From the NCBI GenBank assembly GCA_020747065.1, contig JAGMVK010000006.1:2046001-2110000 (forward strand): a stretch of DNA of 64,000 nucleotides, given 5' to 3'. A program made the position numbers and the translations under genes. Source of the DNA: Cadophora sp. MPI-SDFR-AT-0126 (taxonomy: Eukaryota; Ascomycota; Leotiomycetes; Helotiales; Ploettnerulaceae). The notes below the pieces were generated by a model. The model searched no databases. It was not told the DNA's origin and saw nothing but the letters and a program-made list of their open reading frames with translations. Each line of letters opens with the position of its first letter. The stretch's first letter is position 1. This document shows positions 37,301 through 49,852 of the stretch, piece by piece.

Positions 37301-39062
37301 CAGGCTCTTGAAACAGAACTTCAGCAAGAAATTGATAGAGCTACCGCTGAGGAAGGACGTCTAAACTCGGAGATCACTGACTTACAAAGAATCTTGAGGG
37401 GTTCGTCTGAGAAGAAGGAGCTAGCATCAGCTAAAAAGACCATCCAAAAGCTTGAGGCTCGAATTCAAGAGCTTGAGTCACAGCTTGCCTCTGCCGATGG
37501 TCAAACTGATGTGGCACACGAGCTCTCAATCATTCGCCATGATCTTTCATCAGCACGCCAGAAAGAAACCGAACTTTTACAGCGCGAAGCTGCCCAAAAG
37601 GACGTTGTCCGGTCTCTCAAACGCCAGATTACAGAGCTTGAGCGCAAAGTTCATGAGACTGAGATCTCTCGTTTCATTTCATCGTCTCCTCGATCATCTG
37701 TCAACGGCTCCGCACGCAAGTCAGAAGTTGTTGAGCTTCGTGCTCAGCTTGCGACAGCGCATCAGACTCTCAAAGAAGTCCGTACGCAGCTGAAAGATGC
37801 TGAGAAGGACGCAGGCAAGAAGATCACAGCTCTCAACATTGATATTCAAGCTCAACAAGCCTCTTGGGAGTCAGAAAAGGACGAGTTAGAGCGTGCCTTG
37901 GACGAAGCTGAACTTGCGAGGGAAGAGTTGGAGGCTAAGAACGCCATGTCTGAAGCAAGTGTCACTCGCCTCCGCAGCAAAATTGACCGCCTGGAGAAAG
38001 CACTGCAACAGGAACGTCAGAACGTTGGCGAGGACCGCAGTATCGTAGCTGAGCGTCGTGATCTCCATGAAATGCTACGGGAAACTCAACTGCAAGCCGA
38101 GTCTCTTGAAATTATTGTTCAAGAGCGAGACCACAAGATCGCCGCCATCACATCGGCCGAACAAGAACTTCGCTCCCAACTCAAGCGTGTCAGAGATGAG
38201 CGAGCTTTGCACCGCTCCGAGGCCACTTCACTCCACGAGCAACTTGAAAATCTTGAACGCAAGTACAAGAAAGCTAAGGACAAGTGGAATGCCGAGAAGA
38301 AGACCTGGGACAATCAAATCAAGACCTGGGAAGCCGAAATGAGCCACTGGGATGCGGAGAAGAAGCATTGGGACGCCGAAAAGAAGCACTGGGATGCAGA
38401 GGAGAGACACTGGGGCATGGAAAGACAGCTATGGGCTACAGAGAAGAAGAACCTCACCCGTGGCGTCAGATTTGCGAACATGTCTCTCTCTGTCAACGAC
38501 GATTCGGAACAACTACAAGCACTCAAGTACGCCATGGAAGAACGTGAGAAGATGCACGTCAAGGAAATGAGAGGCAGAGCCATGCAACTCGAATGGTTGC
38601 GAGCTAAGTGCCAGCGAGAGGAAAATTTCCGTGATGATGCCGCGTACGCGAAGAAATACATGGCGCTGCAGATTGAGCTCTTCAGAGCTTGGTAAGTTTA
38701 CCCACCCTTGGCCTCCATCACTCCTTTCAAACTCCACATACATACTAACACTCCCTCCCTCCAGCAACGAAGCCGACATCCGCATCCTCGAATCCGCCGG
38801 CGTACCTCGTCCCCCTCCCCTCGAGAAGAAGAAGCCTACCATCCGCCTCGTCGCCATCGCCATTCGCGCCACAGTCCGCATGAAGATGGGCGCGGCGAAA
38901 TGGGCCGAGTCGCGTAAGATTCAGGAACGTATCGAGGCTAAGATCGAGCAGCAAAAGATGCAGCTTTTGCAGCAGCAGAAAGCAGATTCTGCGGCGGCCT
39001 CGGGCCTAGGCACGAAGCGGAAGTCTGCTTCTGGTGGAGGTGCACGATCCGCGCACGTGTGA
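34376..39062 (+). CDS. CM1/PACT coiled-coil microtubule-organising protein (Pcp1/Spc110 or ApsB/Mto1 type)
   Basis: A 1537-residue structural protein expected at the spindle pole body or septal MTOC, where it would tether gamma-tubulin complexes. Exons are 34376-38691 and 38765-39062. The first 180 residues are disordered with many TP/SP sites. A CM1-type motif (LSLREQENVIDKIEKENFGL, about 180-215) is the gamma-tubulin complex binding element. About 1100 residues of coiled coil follow, with a 21-residue repeat (KADLREKDRLLDNKDDEL twice, 35318-35443) and a W-containing heptad series (HWDAEKK, 38300-38450). The C-terminus has RAMQLEWLRAKCQREENFRD, then CNEADIRILESAGV and RLVAIAIRATVRMKMGAAKW, resembling PACT/MASC pole-targeting regions. 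Choice between the Pcp1 and ApsB orthologue needs a tree. Confidence 0.82.
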
Positions 39063-42000
39063 ATAGATGAAGAGAAGACGGGTGGAGGGATGATTCATGA
39101 CCTTGTGTTTACGCTTTTTCTTGTCTGTCTCTGTGCAGGTTTCTATTGATATTGATATCGGTATGGTATGCATTTCTCGCCTCGGTATTTGGGCATTGGA
39201 GTAGCTGGTAGCATGGAGGACATGCATTGGATGAGCGTTGGGGGTGTTATTTGTATTTACTTTGCTTACAAAGTCCCCCTCCACTGCACACGTGGATGGA
39301 TATTGTTTGTTACTGTAGGATCCTTGTCCAGTCGGGTCAGAATAAGGATTACAATGAGAAAGTCTATACCTACACTGTACGATTCAACCGTAAAACCACT
39401 TCAGAATGGTGCTGAATTTCTGTCCTTGCTTCTATTTCCTCTCCATCAAAAGAGAAGAGAGGCAGTCAGATTCCAGCGAACACTATCTACCCCCTTGCCT
39501 AGTAATGCCCAAGTACTTTGGAACCAGGAATATCGTTCGATCTCTAGTATATTACATGGCCGAATTATATACACTCTACTTAATAATTTCAGCTTCTTCT
39601 CCATTTCTATTCTTGTCTTCGACTTGTTGATTGGATATCCATAGTTCTAGTGACATAGATATCGTTACCATGATATCTTTTTCACTACCTGTAGTGATGC
39701 CATTCTTGGACATCGTCGTAGTGATTCAGCTTCTTGGATTAAACTCCCCTTTTGGCCTTTCAGGACAGGCCGAACAGAAGAGGACCATGTCGAATGAAAG
39801 TTGGAAACGAAAATCATGTCTTTTTTTAAATTATAAGCTCAGATGAAGGAATTCTTCACTTTGCCGTTCATGTGGTTTAGCTTTCGGTCTCTTGCGGTCA
39901 AATTTCATGCTCACTTGAGTGGGAGTCGACGGTTTTGTTGGTTCGCTGTGTGGCGGAGAAAGAAGTGCCTGATTGGGGCACTTTGCTGTTGCAACAAAAT
40001 TCTCAGAAATAATGATATAGTATCAAGACATGAATTTGTGGATTTGCTATTTTTGGAGTGAGCGTAAGCATGGTACGTCAGTTAATCAGTTGTCGATAGA
40101 GAAAAAGCACCGTGGAGGGCCAGGATATGGTGTTCTAAAAATGCCTCGATGGGCTATATGAATGTCCGCCCCAAGGTTGAATAGTCTCAACTGAAAGCTG
40201 AACCACTTCCTTTGCCTGCCTATGGGTTGACAGCTTCCACGATCGTTTCAAACAGTTGATCAAGAAGCAGTCTTCATTGCTAGAAATGATGTTGATAGAT
40301 GGCAGGTATGGCAGCTGTGGCTTCGAGCCAGCTATTTTGGACGAGATTGAAATGGTGGCGACAATACCCAACGTGCAAGTTGTGGTGAAATCCAATCACT
40401 ACGAGGTGAAAATGAGGATTAAAGTGAGTTGTTGACACCCTGATTTAGCCACGAAGCCAATGCCTTGAGCTGTAACGCTACCAGCACTTTCATGAATAGC
40501 AAAGGTTGTTTCGTCCCTGTGTTGCATCTCCAGCTTCCATCTATGAAAGCCTTGAGTGGTCATGTATTAACTGCACTTTGGTATGGACCAACTCATGCTG
40601 ACGAGTGATGAGGGGAAGCAGCTTCAATTAAGCATAAAGCACAGATCGTACCTGACAGCCCTCCAAGCTCACTCATTGGCCTCTATTTTGGACGGCTACG
40701 CTTACAGCCGCAATTTAACCAAGGCTGAGAGGCTACAGAAAGTCTCGTGCTAGTGAGCATCTGCCAAGGGATTAGAGATGAAGTGGGTGAGCCACAAGAT
40801 ATCATGAGCCACAGTGCATCAAGCAGTCGGCAGCTCCATTTGTTAAGATGGCGTATCTAGAGAGAGCTGATGGGTAAATACCAAGCTTTTCAAAGGTACC
40901 GGGCCGTTGCACTTTGCACGGATGAATTCGGGGCAAAAGAGGCTGTTAAAATGGCATGCAGCCCTGTGGCAGAGCATAGCCACATACATGATACATACCT
41001 CCGTGCAGACACACACTTGTGCATATGACGGTGTGAGAGATCTGTGGCTTTCATGAGATGCGACTCTACAGCTGCAGTAAGATGAGATCTGTAGATGGAA
41101 GAGGGTTATTTACTGCCCCGTCTTACTGGAGACGAGTGAGGTACGGGGTGTCACGGCAGATCACCATCGCTCCGTAGGGCTTACTCGAAGCTATTCCATT
41201 GGAGGTAACGGGATCCGAGTCGTAGATTTGGCTTCTCGAGATGCAGTGATGGTGTTGAGTCCCGGGTTACAGACGTGGCTTTCGTTGATGGCTGAGAGAT
41301 CGGCGTGCCCTCGATTGGTTCCCATGAAATGTGGGGTGGCTGATGAACTGTTGTGCATGGTCCTGATGGTTCTTGATGTAGTAGATTCAAAGTTCGTGAG
41401 ATTTCAGAATGAAACGTTTTCCGGACCGTTCGCGATATCGGACGACACAAGACTTTTTCGGGCCGTTTGAAAGAAGTTCGAATAATGAATTGAGGACATC
41501 TAGGCAGCAGCTTATTGTACCCGTATTCGAGATTGTTGAAAATTGAGATGAAAAATGTAAGCACGAGTGCCAGAATAGGATTGAAGCCGCGGAAGAAAGT
41601 TGAGTGCAAGTGACGTACAGTCTCTGTCTGGCTGGTCAAGACGTGGGGAACTGGGGTGTCTGTAAGTTTACCGTTCCTGAAAGACCCCTCATTCGACAGG
41701 TAGAATGGACATATGAGCTTCTTTGTGCATAGTGCGGTGTGAATGGCCTGTGGTTCGACGAGGAGAGGGTCATCCAGTAACGTTGCAAAGAAAAGCTTGA
41801 AGGTGGAGGGTGTTGTTGTTCTGCATGCGTGCTAGCGTAATCTGCCACATCGTGGCTCGCTTCCCCTCGTCTCCCAATTCCGAATGGAAGGCCAACGAAT
41901 CACACATCCTCGGCAAAGCGCCTCCCATGCACGCACATGCACGCACATGCCAACCACGCTGAGAACTTCCAGTCTACGCAAGCCACAAAATTGACTATTT

Positions 42001-44180
42001 CGGCCACTCCGTTCGAAGTATCAAATTTGCTGCTCTCCACTCCTGTATTGCCCTATCGCATGAGCCATAAACCCTAATTGTGACAACTCTCATTTGTCGC
42101 ACTGGTTGAATGCTGGTTGTTTCGGGAGCGAGTGAGTCCACTACTCATCATTCGCCTGCGTATGTATGGTCTAAGGAACGAGAGACACCCAGTGCAGCAG
42201 GGCAGGGCAGGGCTTGCATTCGGGCCATTCCCTTCCAATACGGACAGTATCTTCTTTTGATCCGGGTCTCTTTCTGAAACATTGCAGGGCCCTGACAGGC
42301 TGTTCAAGGGGAGTTGATTGCTGCAACTCGTGCTGGAAATGAGGCAAGGTCAGGCCACATAGCAACCTCTGGCTGTGTGACAAAATTTTGACTGCTTTTG
42401 CACTTCTGCACCTCTGTACTTGTAGAAATGTTACTGGTAAGTGATGACGGCTGCTGTATCTTGTGCATGCTCTAAGCCCCGGACAAGTACAGATCGATGC
42501 CATAATAGCCAAAGACCAAGAGCATTCTAATAACAGACCAGAGCTCGAGATAGATGTCAGCTAATGTCTTCGTCGCTTAATATTGACTCCTTGGGAACAC
42601 AGGTCCGGTCCCATCAGTTTGGCACAACCCCTGATGGGCGTGGGAAGCGAAGCTATTGCATTATAGCATGGTGCTAGAAAGCTCTAAAGGGCTCTCAGAA
42701 AGTGCTGGAAGAGGATAATTGAATTAGTGGCTTGAGTAGTAGCCTTTGCACGGACGAGCGAACTCGTGGCATAGCGGGCGGTACCAGTCAACTGGGTCAG
42801 GAAATCGATGGCCGAATATCGATATTTCGTAATCCTGGTGTAACTCCTCGACAGGGGATCCGTTTTGAGAATGGCAGAATGCAAGACAGGAATGTGAGCC
42901 ATGGATATGACCATCATGATTCGACTCGGCTGTTGGTCAGGCACTTGTTGTTAGTGAAATCAAAGATCACCAGCAGCGGTCCCCCTTCGACGAACGTGGT
43001 TCGCGCAGGAAGTCTGCATGGTCGTCTGAGGTTCTGGACCTGCCACTTCCCCTGCCACCCTGCCTGGCAGATTACTTCAGCGCATAGATTGGATGATAAT
43101 ATCAAGGAATGAAGACATGGGAGTAATCATGCAGACTGGAGCGCACAGAAATGACTGACGTTTGACTGTGGATCGATCGATCGATCGATCGATCAATTGT
43201 CGCGTCGTGAATAATAATATGAATCAGTACTGCAGTAACATCAAGTGAGGTTTGGATTGGTCTGGTAGGTGATGAGTGAGTAGGGGAGAGAGAAGAGAGT
43301 TGAGATGGGATCGGATGGTTTGAACTGGTGCTTGTGCTTGTGCTTATTCGGGCTTAGGTCCGGGGCAAGCGAGAATCAGCCGCTAGCGATCAACGCCATG
43401 CCTGTCCTGTCCTGCCATTGATCGTCCTTGTCCTGGTCCATGCCCCATGCCCATGCCGCTTTTCCAGAGAACCCCTCCTTCCTTCCCGAACTTCCTAGCT
43501 CGACTTTGACTTTGGCTTTGATTCTCATCCATCTGTAAGCCACATCCACGCTTCACCACACAACTCTCACCACACCCCCCTTCCACGTTGTCACGACTCT
43601 GCGACAGAGACAGCGACCACGACCACGGCCACACACAGGGCCCCACCCACAACAACAACAACAACACAATCACCATCCCCGCTGCGTTGCTTAGCTCCCT
43701 GTCGTCCACCTCTCTGCGTTTCAGCCCGGCCTCTTTTGGCAAGCCTCGACGCCTCCTCTTGTTCTTAGAGCCCCCTCCTCACCGCCCACTACATCCATAT
43801 CGACTACTGCAACACGCAAAGTACAGCAGAGAAAACATAGCTCAGCGATATCATCATCATCCCTACAGGACATCCGCACGCGCTTCGAACCCAACACTGC
43901 CTTCCCTGCCCTAGCTTCTTTAGCTTCCGGACCTCTGTTCCAATTTCATCATCCCCACTTGCTTCCACCAGCCATAGCATACAGACATCTGCAAGGCCTC
44001 ATTCTATAAAGAATCGCCCTGCTCCCCCATTTGCACGGCTTGTCTCAGGACCAGCTTTTGATTCAACCCTCACTCCCCGCGAGCAGTATCTTCGAGGAAA
44101 TTTCCGAGCGTCCTCGGCGTCCAGCCGACAACGAAGCAAATACATCTACACCTTCATACTTCATACTCGATACATCAGAA
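39063..44180. other. 5.1-kb stretch without recognisable gene
   Basis: This is the longest gap in the window. It contains the 3' UTR of the coiled-coil gene and the metacaspase promoter (CT/CA-rich, 43.5-44.1 kb). Short frames exist, the longest on the minus strand at 41639-41181 and 41848-41636, but I see no conserved motif and no convincing splice join. Simple repeats include (GATC)6 at 43171-43194, a CTTGTG run near 43330, GCAGG near 42200 and GCACGCACAT near 41933. Confidence 0.5.
43171..43194. repeat. (GATC)6 microsatellite
   Basis: Six uninterrupted GATC tetramers, each a self-palindromic site. It lies about 1 kb upstream of the metacaspase start. Confidence 0.95.
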
Positions 44181-46138
44181 ATGTCAGGATACCCAGGATC
44201 TGGATACCACGGAGGATATGGAGGACCACCGCCTCAGCAGTACCCACCCCAGCCGAACTACTATCCGTAGGAACATCATGGCTTCCATTGCAGACGCGTA
44301 TGCTAACAATTTGCAGACCTCAACAGAATTACGGACCTCCTCCACAACAGCAAAACTATGGCTATCAACAGCCCCCGCCACCGCAACAACCGTACGGATA
44401 TTCGCAGGTAAGACCATCTGTCTATTGCCAAGTAGAACAAGTTCTGATTTTGCTCTTGGCAGCCTCCTCCACAACAATACGGCGGGTACAATGGCGTACC
44501 AAACAATCAACCACAATACGGCAGACCTGGTATGATGTCTCTGCAAAATTTTCCTTCCAGCCAATGCTGACACCGAAACTCTGCAGGAATGCCATCGGTA
44601 AATTCGAATGCTTACGTGAATGGAAACCACTCGGCACCAGCTCCTCCCCCGCAATCTATGCAAAGCTTTGGGAATGGCGCACCACAAGGCTATGCCTTCC
44701 AATATTCGGCCTGCACAGGGCGTAGAAAAGCTCTGCTTATTGGGATAAACTATTTTGGACAAAGAGGACAATTGCGTGGGTGTATCAACGACGTGAAAAA
44801 CATGTCAGCATTCTTAAACGAGAATTTCGGCTACCAACGGGATGACATGGTCATTCTTACCGATGATCAGCAAAACCCGATGAGCCAGCCGACGAAGCAA
44901 AACATCCTCCGAGCAATGCATTGGTTGGTAAAAGACGCTCGTCCAAATGATTCTCTATTCTTCCACTATTCCGGTGAGTTATGCAATGTTTAAGAAGCAG
45001 ATTTATACTGACTCGGAAAAGGTCACGGTGGTCAAACCAAAGATCTTGACGGTGACGAAGAAGACGGTTATGACGAAGTCATCTACCCAGTAGATTTCCG
45101 ACAAGTTGGCCATATTGTCGATGACGAGATGCACAGGATCATGGTAACTCCATTACAACCAGGTGTTCGATTGACAGCCATTTTTGATTCTTGCCATTCC
45201 GGAACGGCGCTCGACCTTCCATATATCTACTCCACGCAAGGTGTTCTCAAGGAACCCAACCTCGCCAAAGAAGCTGGCCAAGGTCTCCTTGGTGTTATTT
45301 CATCATACAGCCAAGGCAATATGGGTGGCGTTGCAAGTAACTTGATGGGTTTCTTCAAGAAGGCCACCACAGGAGACGACGCATACAACAAGACAATGGC
45401 CACGAAAACATCACCAGCTGATGTTATCATGTGGTCTGGAAGCAAAGATGACCAGACATCGTCAGTACATTCTTTTATTTCTTGCCATACATAGAGTGTT
45501 CCTGGTTCTGTACAAATGGGGTCCAAAAGAAAAGCGATGGGATGGCGTTTTGTGGCAGCTTAGCGGGCGTTTGGACAGTGGGCGGAGTCCCACTCTGGCT
45601 GCAGGGCAAGCCCCTAGCCTATGTAATTGGAGCATATGTCTTAATTAGTATAATTTGGAAGCCCTAAGGCTACGCCATTGGCCAAGTACGGCTGAGGCGT
45701 GGACTTAGGGCTGCGAGTCACGTTGGGTGACCTGCCTGACGGACTAGCTGGATTCGGGTCTTCTTTCCTTTCTCCAGCACCATCCCCATTCGGTCGGAAG
45801 TTCGACTTTAGAAGGAACTCTGCTGACCATCTGAATTATAGAGCCGACGCTACTATCGCCGCAAAAGCTACCGGTGCTATGTCCTGGGCTTTCATCAACG
45901 CCATGAAGAAGAACCCACAGCAGAGCTACGTCCAATTGCTCAACAGCATCCGTGATGAGCTTGCTACGAAGTATACCCAGAAGCCACAGCTGAGTTGTAG
46001 TCACCCTTTGAGTAAGTCCCCCATTTTCTGCCCTTTGTCTTTCACGCCCTCCCTTTCCTCTTGGATTAAGATTATGAAACGAGAACATGGATGCTGATTA
46101 TCACTATTCCAGATACCAATCTCCTCTTCGTAATGTAA
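44181..46138 (+). CDS. MCA1: Metacaspase (type I, CasA/Mca1)
   Basis: A cytosolic Ca-dependent cysteine protease cutting after Arg/Lys, linked to stress, proteostasis and cell death. Exons: 44181-44266, 44317-44407, 44463-44529, 44587-44973, 45022-45460, 45842-46011, 46113-46138; 421 residues. The first three exons and the start of the fourth encode a Pro/Gln/Tyr/Gly-rich prodomain ([20 protein letters not shown]). The p20 domain starts at [20 protein letters not shown]. The catalytic His is in [15 protein letters not shown] and the Cys in [16 protein letters not shown]. The p10 part has [19 protein letters not shown] and ends NTNLLFVM. The intron inside QTS-ADA is 381 bp, far longer than its 50-100-bp neighbours. 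An in-frame upstream ATG at 44031 could add 50 residues, but the MSGYPG start is the family norm. Confidence 0.94.
45461..45841 (+). other. Oversized metacaspase intron with stem-loop insertion
   Basis: The donor is GTCAGT and the acceptor TTATAG, with a GCTGAC branch site 17 bases before the end. The middle contains a perfect 6-bp stem (AGTGGG/CCCACT, 45577-45594) and an imperfect 16-bp inverted repeat (GCCCTAAG…CTTAGGGC arms, 45661-45676 and 45696-45711). This suggests an inserted foldback element, but no clear target duplication was found. Confidence 0.5.
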
Positions 46139-47900
46139 CCATTTGTCGCTCATTCTTGTATGTATGGGGTATGTATGGGGTAACTTGATTCGATTGGGGA
46201 ATGGCGTTCTTTTGAAATGGGAATCTATGAATGGAATGAATGGATGGAAGTGCATATGGGAAAAAGCACAGGGATTTTTACTTTCCATTTCCACCAATGT
46301 CGGCTTTTATATAGTCTAGTGTCAAAATAAATAAATGCCAGATATTCACGCTAGAAATGCTGAATCGTTCTTGTGTGCTACTGGCAGAGTGTCGACTTCC
46401 GAGATACGAAGTAGGTGAACGTAAAGTGACGAGCACTGAATACCCGAGAAGAGTAGACTATATACTTCTTCCGTACTTTCCAGGGCAGCGCAAGGCTTAA
46501 AACACGGCTAGATCCTCAAGATTTTGGGAGATGGTAATATCAATATCGGTGTAGCGAATCCTAATTAACATCAAGGCTCTAGCACAGATCGGCCATAGCT
46601 TAAGAAGAGAGTGGTCTTGTCTATGGACCTTAAAACTTCGCAAGTAGCGCGTAATTCAGCAGGGGATGGATTGACTTGTGAGCCATTTTCACATTCTCGA
46701 TCCCATTCATCTCCAACCTTACCTACTCGTACTCGTACGAATGCATGCTCAAACCCCTCACAAGTAAATATCCATGCAGGTATGAACAAAACATCCGCCC
46801 CTCTCGCCTCTGGCACAACTTCGTCCGTCGCTTTTTGACTCACTTATACTCCTCTCACCAACAGCCCTCCTAGTTTTACTTCCCGTTCATTAACTCACTA
46901 CGGAAGTTAACATAGCTGCGACGTGCAACAAACGATTGCCTTCGTCATGTTCAACACAATTACTTGCTCCGCTCTCGTTCGCTTCTGTGCTACGTACTAT
47001 TTGCCCCTTTTTAAATAATTTCTCTGAGTCCAGATTCAAGCTACTGTAAACAAGCTTTCCAGGGATCTCAAGCGATATTCCTTCTACTTTTCAACAATGT
47101 ATCATCATCACTACTATCATTCAGTTTCACAATCTTATATACTAACCTTCCATCACCTCATCAAGTCACTCAAAAGAAAACAAACCCTGCGATATGCAAC
47201 AAAACACCTCTTGACCCTTTTCCTTAGCGAGATATAATCCATTTCACTTTTCCTTCCTGACTATCTACTCCAACTGCCGAAGCATGAAATATAGACTTGC
47301 ACTTTACAACTCACTCACTCACCATCAACCTCTCCTCTCCTCTCCTCCCTACTCGACTCAATTCATAAAAGCCCTGCCTCCATCCCCTAACCTCTCGCAC
47401 AAAGCCTCAGGCGAAACACCAAACTCGACACTGTTCTTCAATTTCAACGTCCGGTCGGGCGACGGTGGAACGATTTCACACAATCTTCATGACTAGCAAG
47501 TGCAGAACCCGTTGTGCTAGATGGACTCTACGAAGAGTCAGAGCTACCGACTCACCTAATTCTGTAGATAAACGAAACGGGCCAGGAGTTATTGCCCTAC
47601 CCTTTGGGGAGAGGACGGTGGGAGATATATTGATACTTTACGGTGATGCTCCATAGTGATGTCAGTCGTCTAGATTTGAGAAGTCTCTCATTATTCTCGT
47701 ACCTTCATACTGAGCAGGTACTTAACAAGAAGAAGTCGTAGGCACCAGGTAAAACTCTCAACACGTACGTAGCGTTCAAAAAACGTACCCAGCGAGATAT
47801 ATTCATATTATCATATTAAAATATCTACCTATGAAGTCGTTCCCTCCCTCTAAGAGCCGCTCAAAGCGAGCCTCCCCTTCCTCCCCTGCGAAATCCTCGC
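46139..47900. other. Intergenic, 1.8 kb between convergent genes
   Basis: The metacaspase and aldehyde dehydrogenase genes converge here. Short frames such as 47284-47496 have low-complexity Ser/Pro sequence and no domain. No gene is called. Confidence 0.5.
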
Positions 47901-49852
47901 CTACGAATTCCTTCTCATCCTCAACAGGCCCTTAACCTTCTGCCACGGACCAACCCCATAACCAACCTCAACAACCGCCCTTGTGAACTCATACCCCCTC
48001 TTCGTATCCCTAATGGGATACCTCACCTGCTCGGGAATAGCCGTCTTAATACCTGCCCAGAAGAACCGATCCTCACAAACAGCCTTCAGATTACACAAAC
48101 CCCTGAGACCCTCCTCTCCAGCAAACCGTCCATATCCACTACCGCGTTGCCCACCAAAGGGGAGCTGCACAGCGTAGTAAACGGCGAAATCGTTAACTGC
48201 AACCATCCCCGTCTTGAGATGCTTGACGATTGCGTCGACAGTGAAGCCTGGTTTGCCAAAGACAGAGGCTCCGAGACCGAAATCCGGCGCGTTGGCAATA
48301 CGGCAGGAGTCTTCTGCGTCTTTGGCTTTCATGACGACGCAGATTGGGCCGAAGCATTCCTCGTTCGCGATAGCCATCTCGGGTGTTACACCGACGAGGA
48401 GGGTAGGCTGGAAGTAGTGACCTGAGTGGTGGACTGGGTGCTCGAGACGTTTTCCGCCGACGAGAAGCTGCGCGCCATCTTTGACGGCTGAGGAGATGAG
48501 TTTTTCGAGGCGGTCGAAGGAGACGTCCGAGATCATGGCGCCAACATCGACTTGGGAGTCTTTGGGAGCGTCAAGGGCGGAGCCCACTCGGAGGGCCTTG
48601 ATTCTAGGCTCGAGCATCATGACGAGTTGGTCATAGACTTGGGCGGTGGCAATGATACGTTCAATACCAATGCAATTCTGTCCAGCTGCCTGGAAAGTAC
48701 CGCGGAGGAGTATCTCGACAATACGTGGGAGGTCTCTAGCCGCGGAGTCCAAAACGATAGCGGCATCTTTGCCTCCTAACTCAGCAACGACAGGTGTCAA
48801 AGACTTCGCGGCGGATGCTGCCACGAGTTTGGCAACAGGTCGGCTTCCAATGAATGTGACGTGGGAGATCGAAGGGTGTGAAGTCAGGTAATTAGCAGTC
48901 TGAGGCCACGTAGTGACAACCTGAACCAGGTTCGTGTTGTGACCACAGACTGCAAGAGCGCCTTTGACAATGAGCGAAAAGTAATTAGAACTCCAAGCAG
49001 TATTCTCCGATGCCTTGACGACAATGCCATTACCAGCGAAGATAGCAGAGATCATTGGGCCGAGTAAATTGTGGAAAGGATAATTCCACGATACCAGCGC
49101 TGCAACCACACCGAGAGGTTCATAGACAACCGTGTTCTTTTTGTACATCATAAGGAGGTTCGTCGGTCTGCTGGAAGGTTTCAATGCCTTCTCGCCATGT
49201 CTGAGCGTCCAACGGAGCTTCTCAACTGTAACCAGAATCTCTCCAAGTGTAGCATCAATCATAGTCTTCCCCGAATCCAGACATGCAACTCGGCAGATCT
49301 CCTCCTGATTGTCGAGAATGTGTTGAAGCAAGCAGCGTAAGACTTGTCGGCGTTGTGCAAAGGTTGTGTTCTTCCATTTCTCCTGTGCAGTCTGTGCCTT
49401 CTCGATTGCTCGGTCAATGCCTTCGGGGGTAGTAGGGTTTACGAGACCCAGGAATTCGCCAGTAGCAGGAGCATAGCATTGGATTGCTGTTGAACCAGGA
49501 GCCTGCCATATATCAGTCTGCGAATCAATTTCACTATGGAGGGGTTACTCGTACCTTGATTGAAGGCTTCTCCATGACCCTCCCATCGCCAGGAGGATTG
49601 GGAACCTCAATCTGGTATTTTATGATCTCTTCCGACGTCAACCATGTGAAGAACTTAATGCCATAGTACATCCAAATGGCTACGAACGACAATGCAGCAC
49701 TGACGCAGATAACAAGGTACCACCAGCTGTCAGACGTCAGTGATGTGAGCGCAGCAAGTCAACAGAGTCTTCGGAGAGCCCAATACTTACACCTCATCAT
49801 CGGTCATGCCATCCAGATAGAAACCCTCTCGCTCAACCGGGACTTCCTCCAT
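47901..49852 (-). CDS. MSC7: Membrane-anchored aldehyde dehydrogenase, Msc7 type
   Basis: A 611-residue ALDH-superfamily protein. Exons are 49852-49791, 49726-49555 and 49502-47901. The short N-terminus is followed by a transmembrane segment at about residues 22-43 (WWYLVICVSAALSFVAIWMY), so the protein is expected at the ER. The ALDH fold follows: VSWNYPFHNLLGPMISAIFA, HVTFIGSRPVAK, catalytic Glu in VAELGGKDAA, catalytic Cys in AAGQNCIGIERI, and NEECFGPICVVMKA. All key residues are present, so NAD(P)-dependent aldehyde oxidation is likely; the substrate is not known. The start ATG is the only one in frame before an upstream stop. Yeast MSC7 was named from a meiotic recombination screen. Confidence 0.88.

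Noticed and set aside
41181..41848. Possible two-exon minus-strand gene
   Set aside because: No good splice pair joins the two frames and neither has a recognisable motif.
45461..45841. tRNA-derived SINE in the metacaspase intron
   Set aside because: Only weak A-box-like sequence and no acceptable B box.
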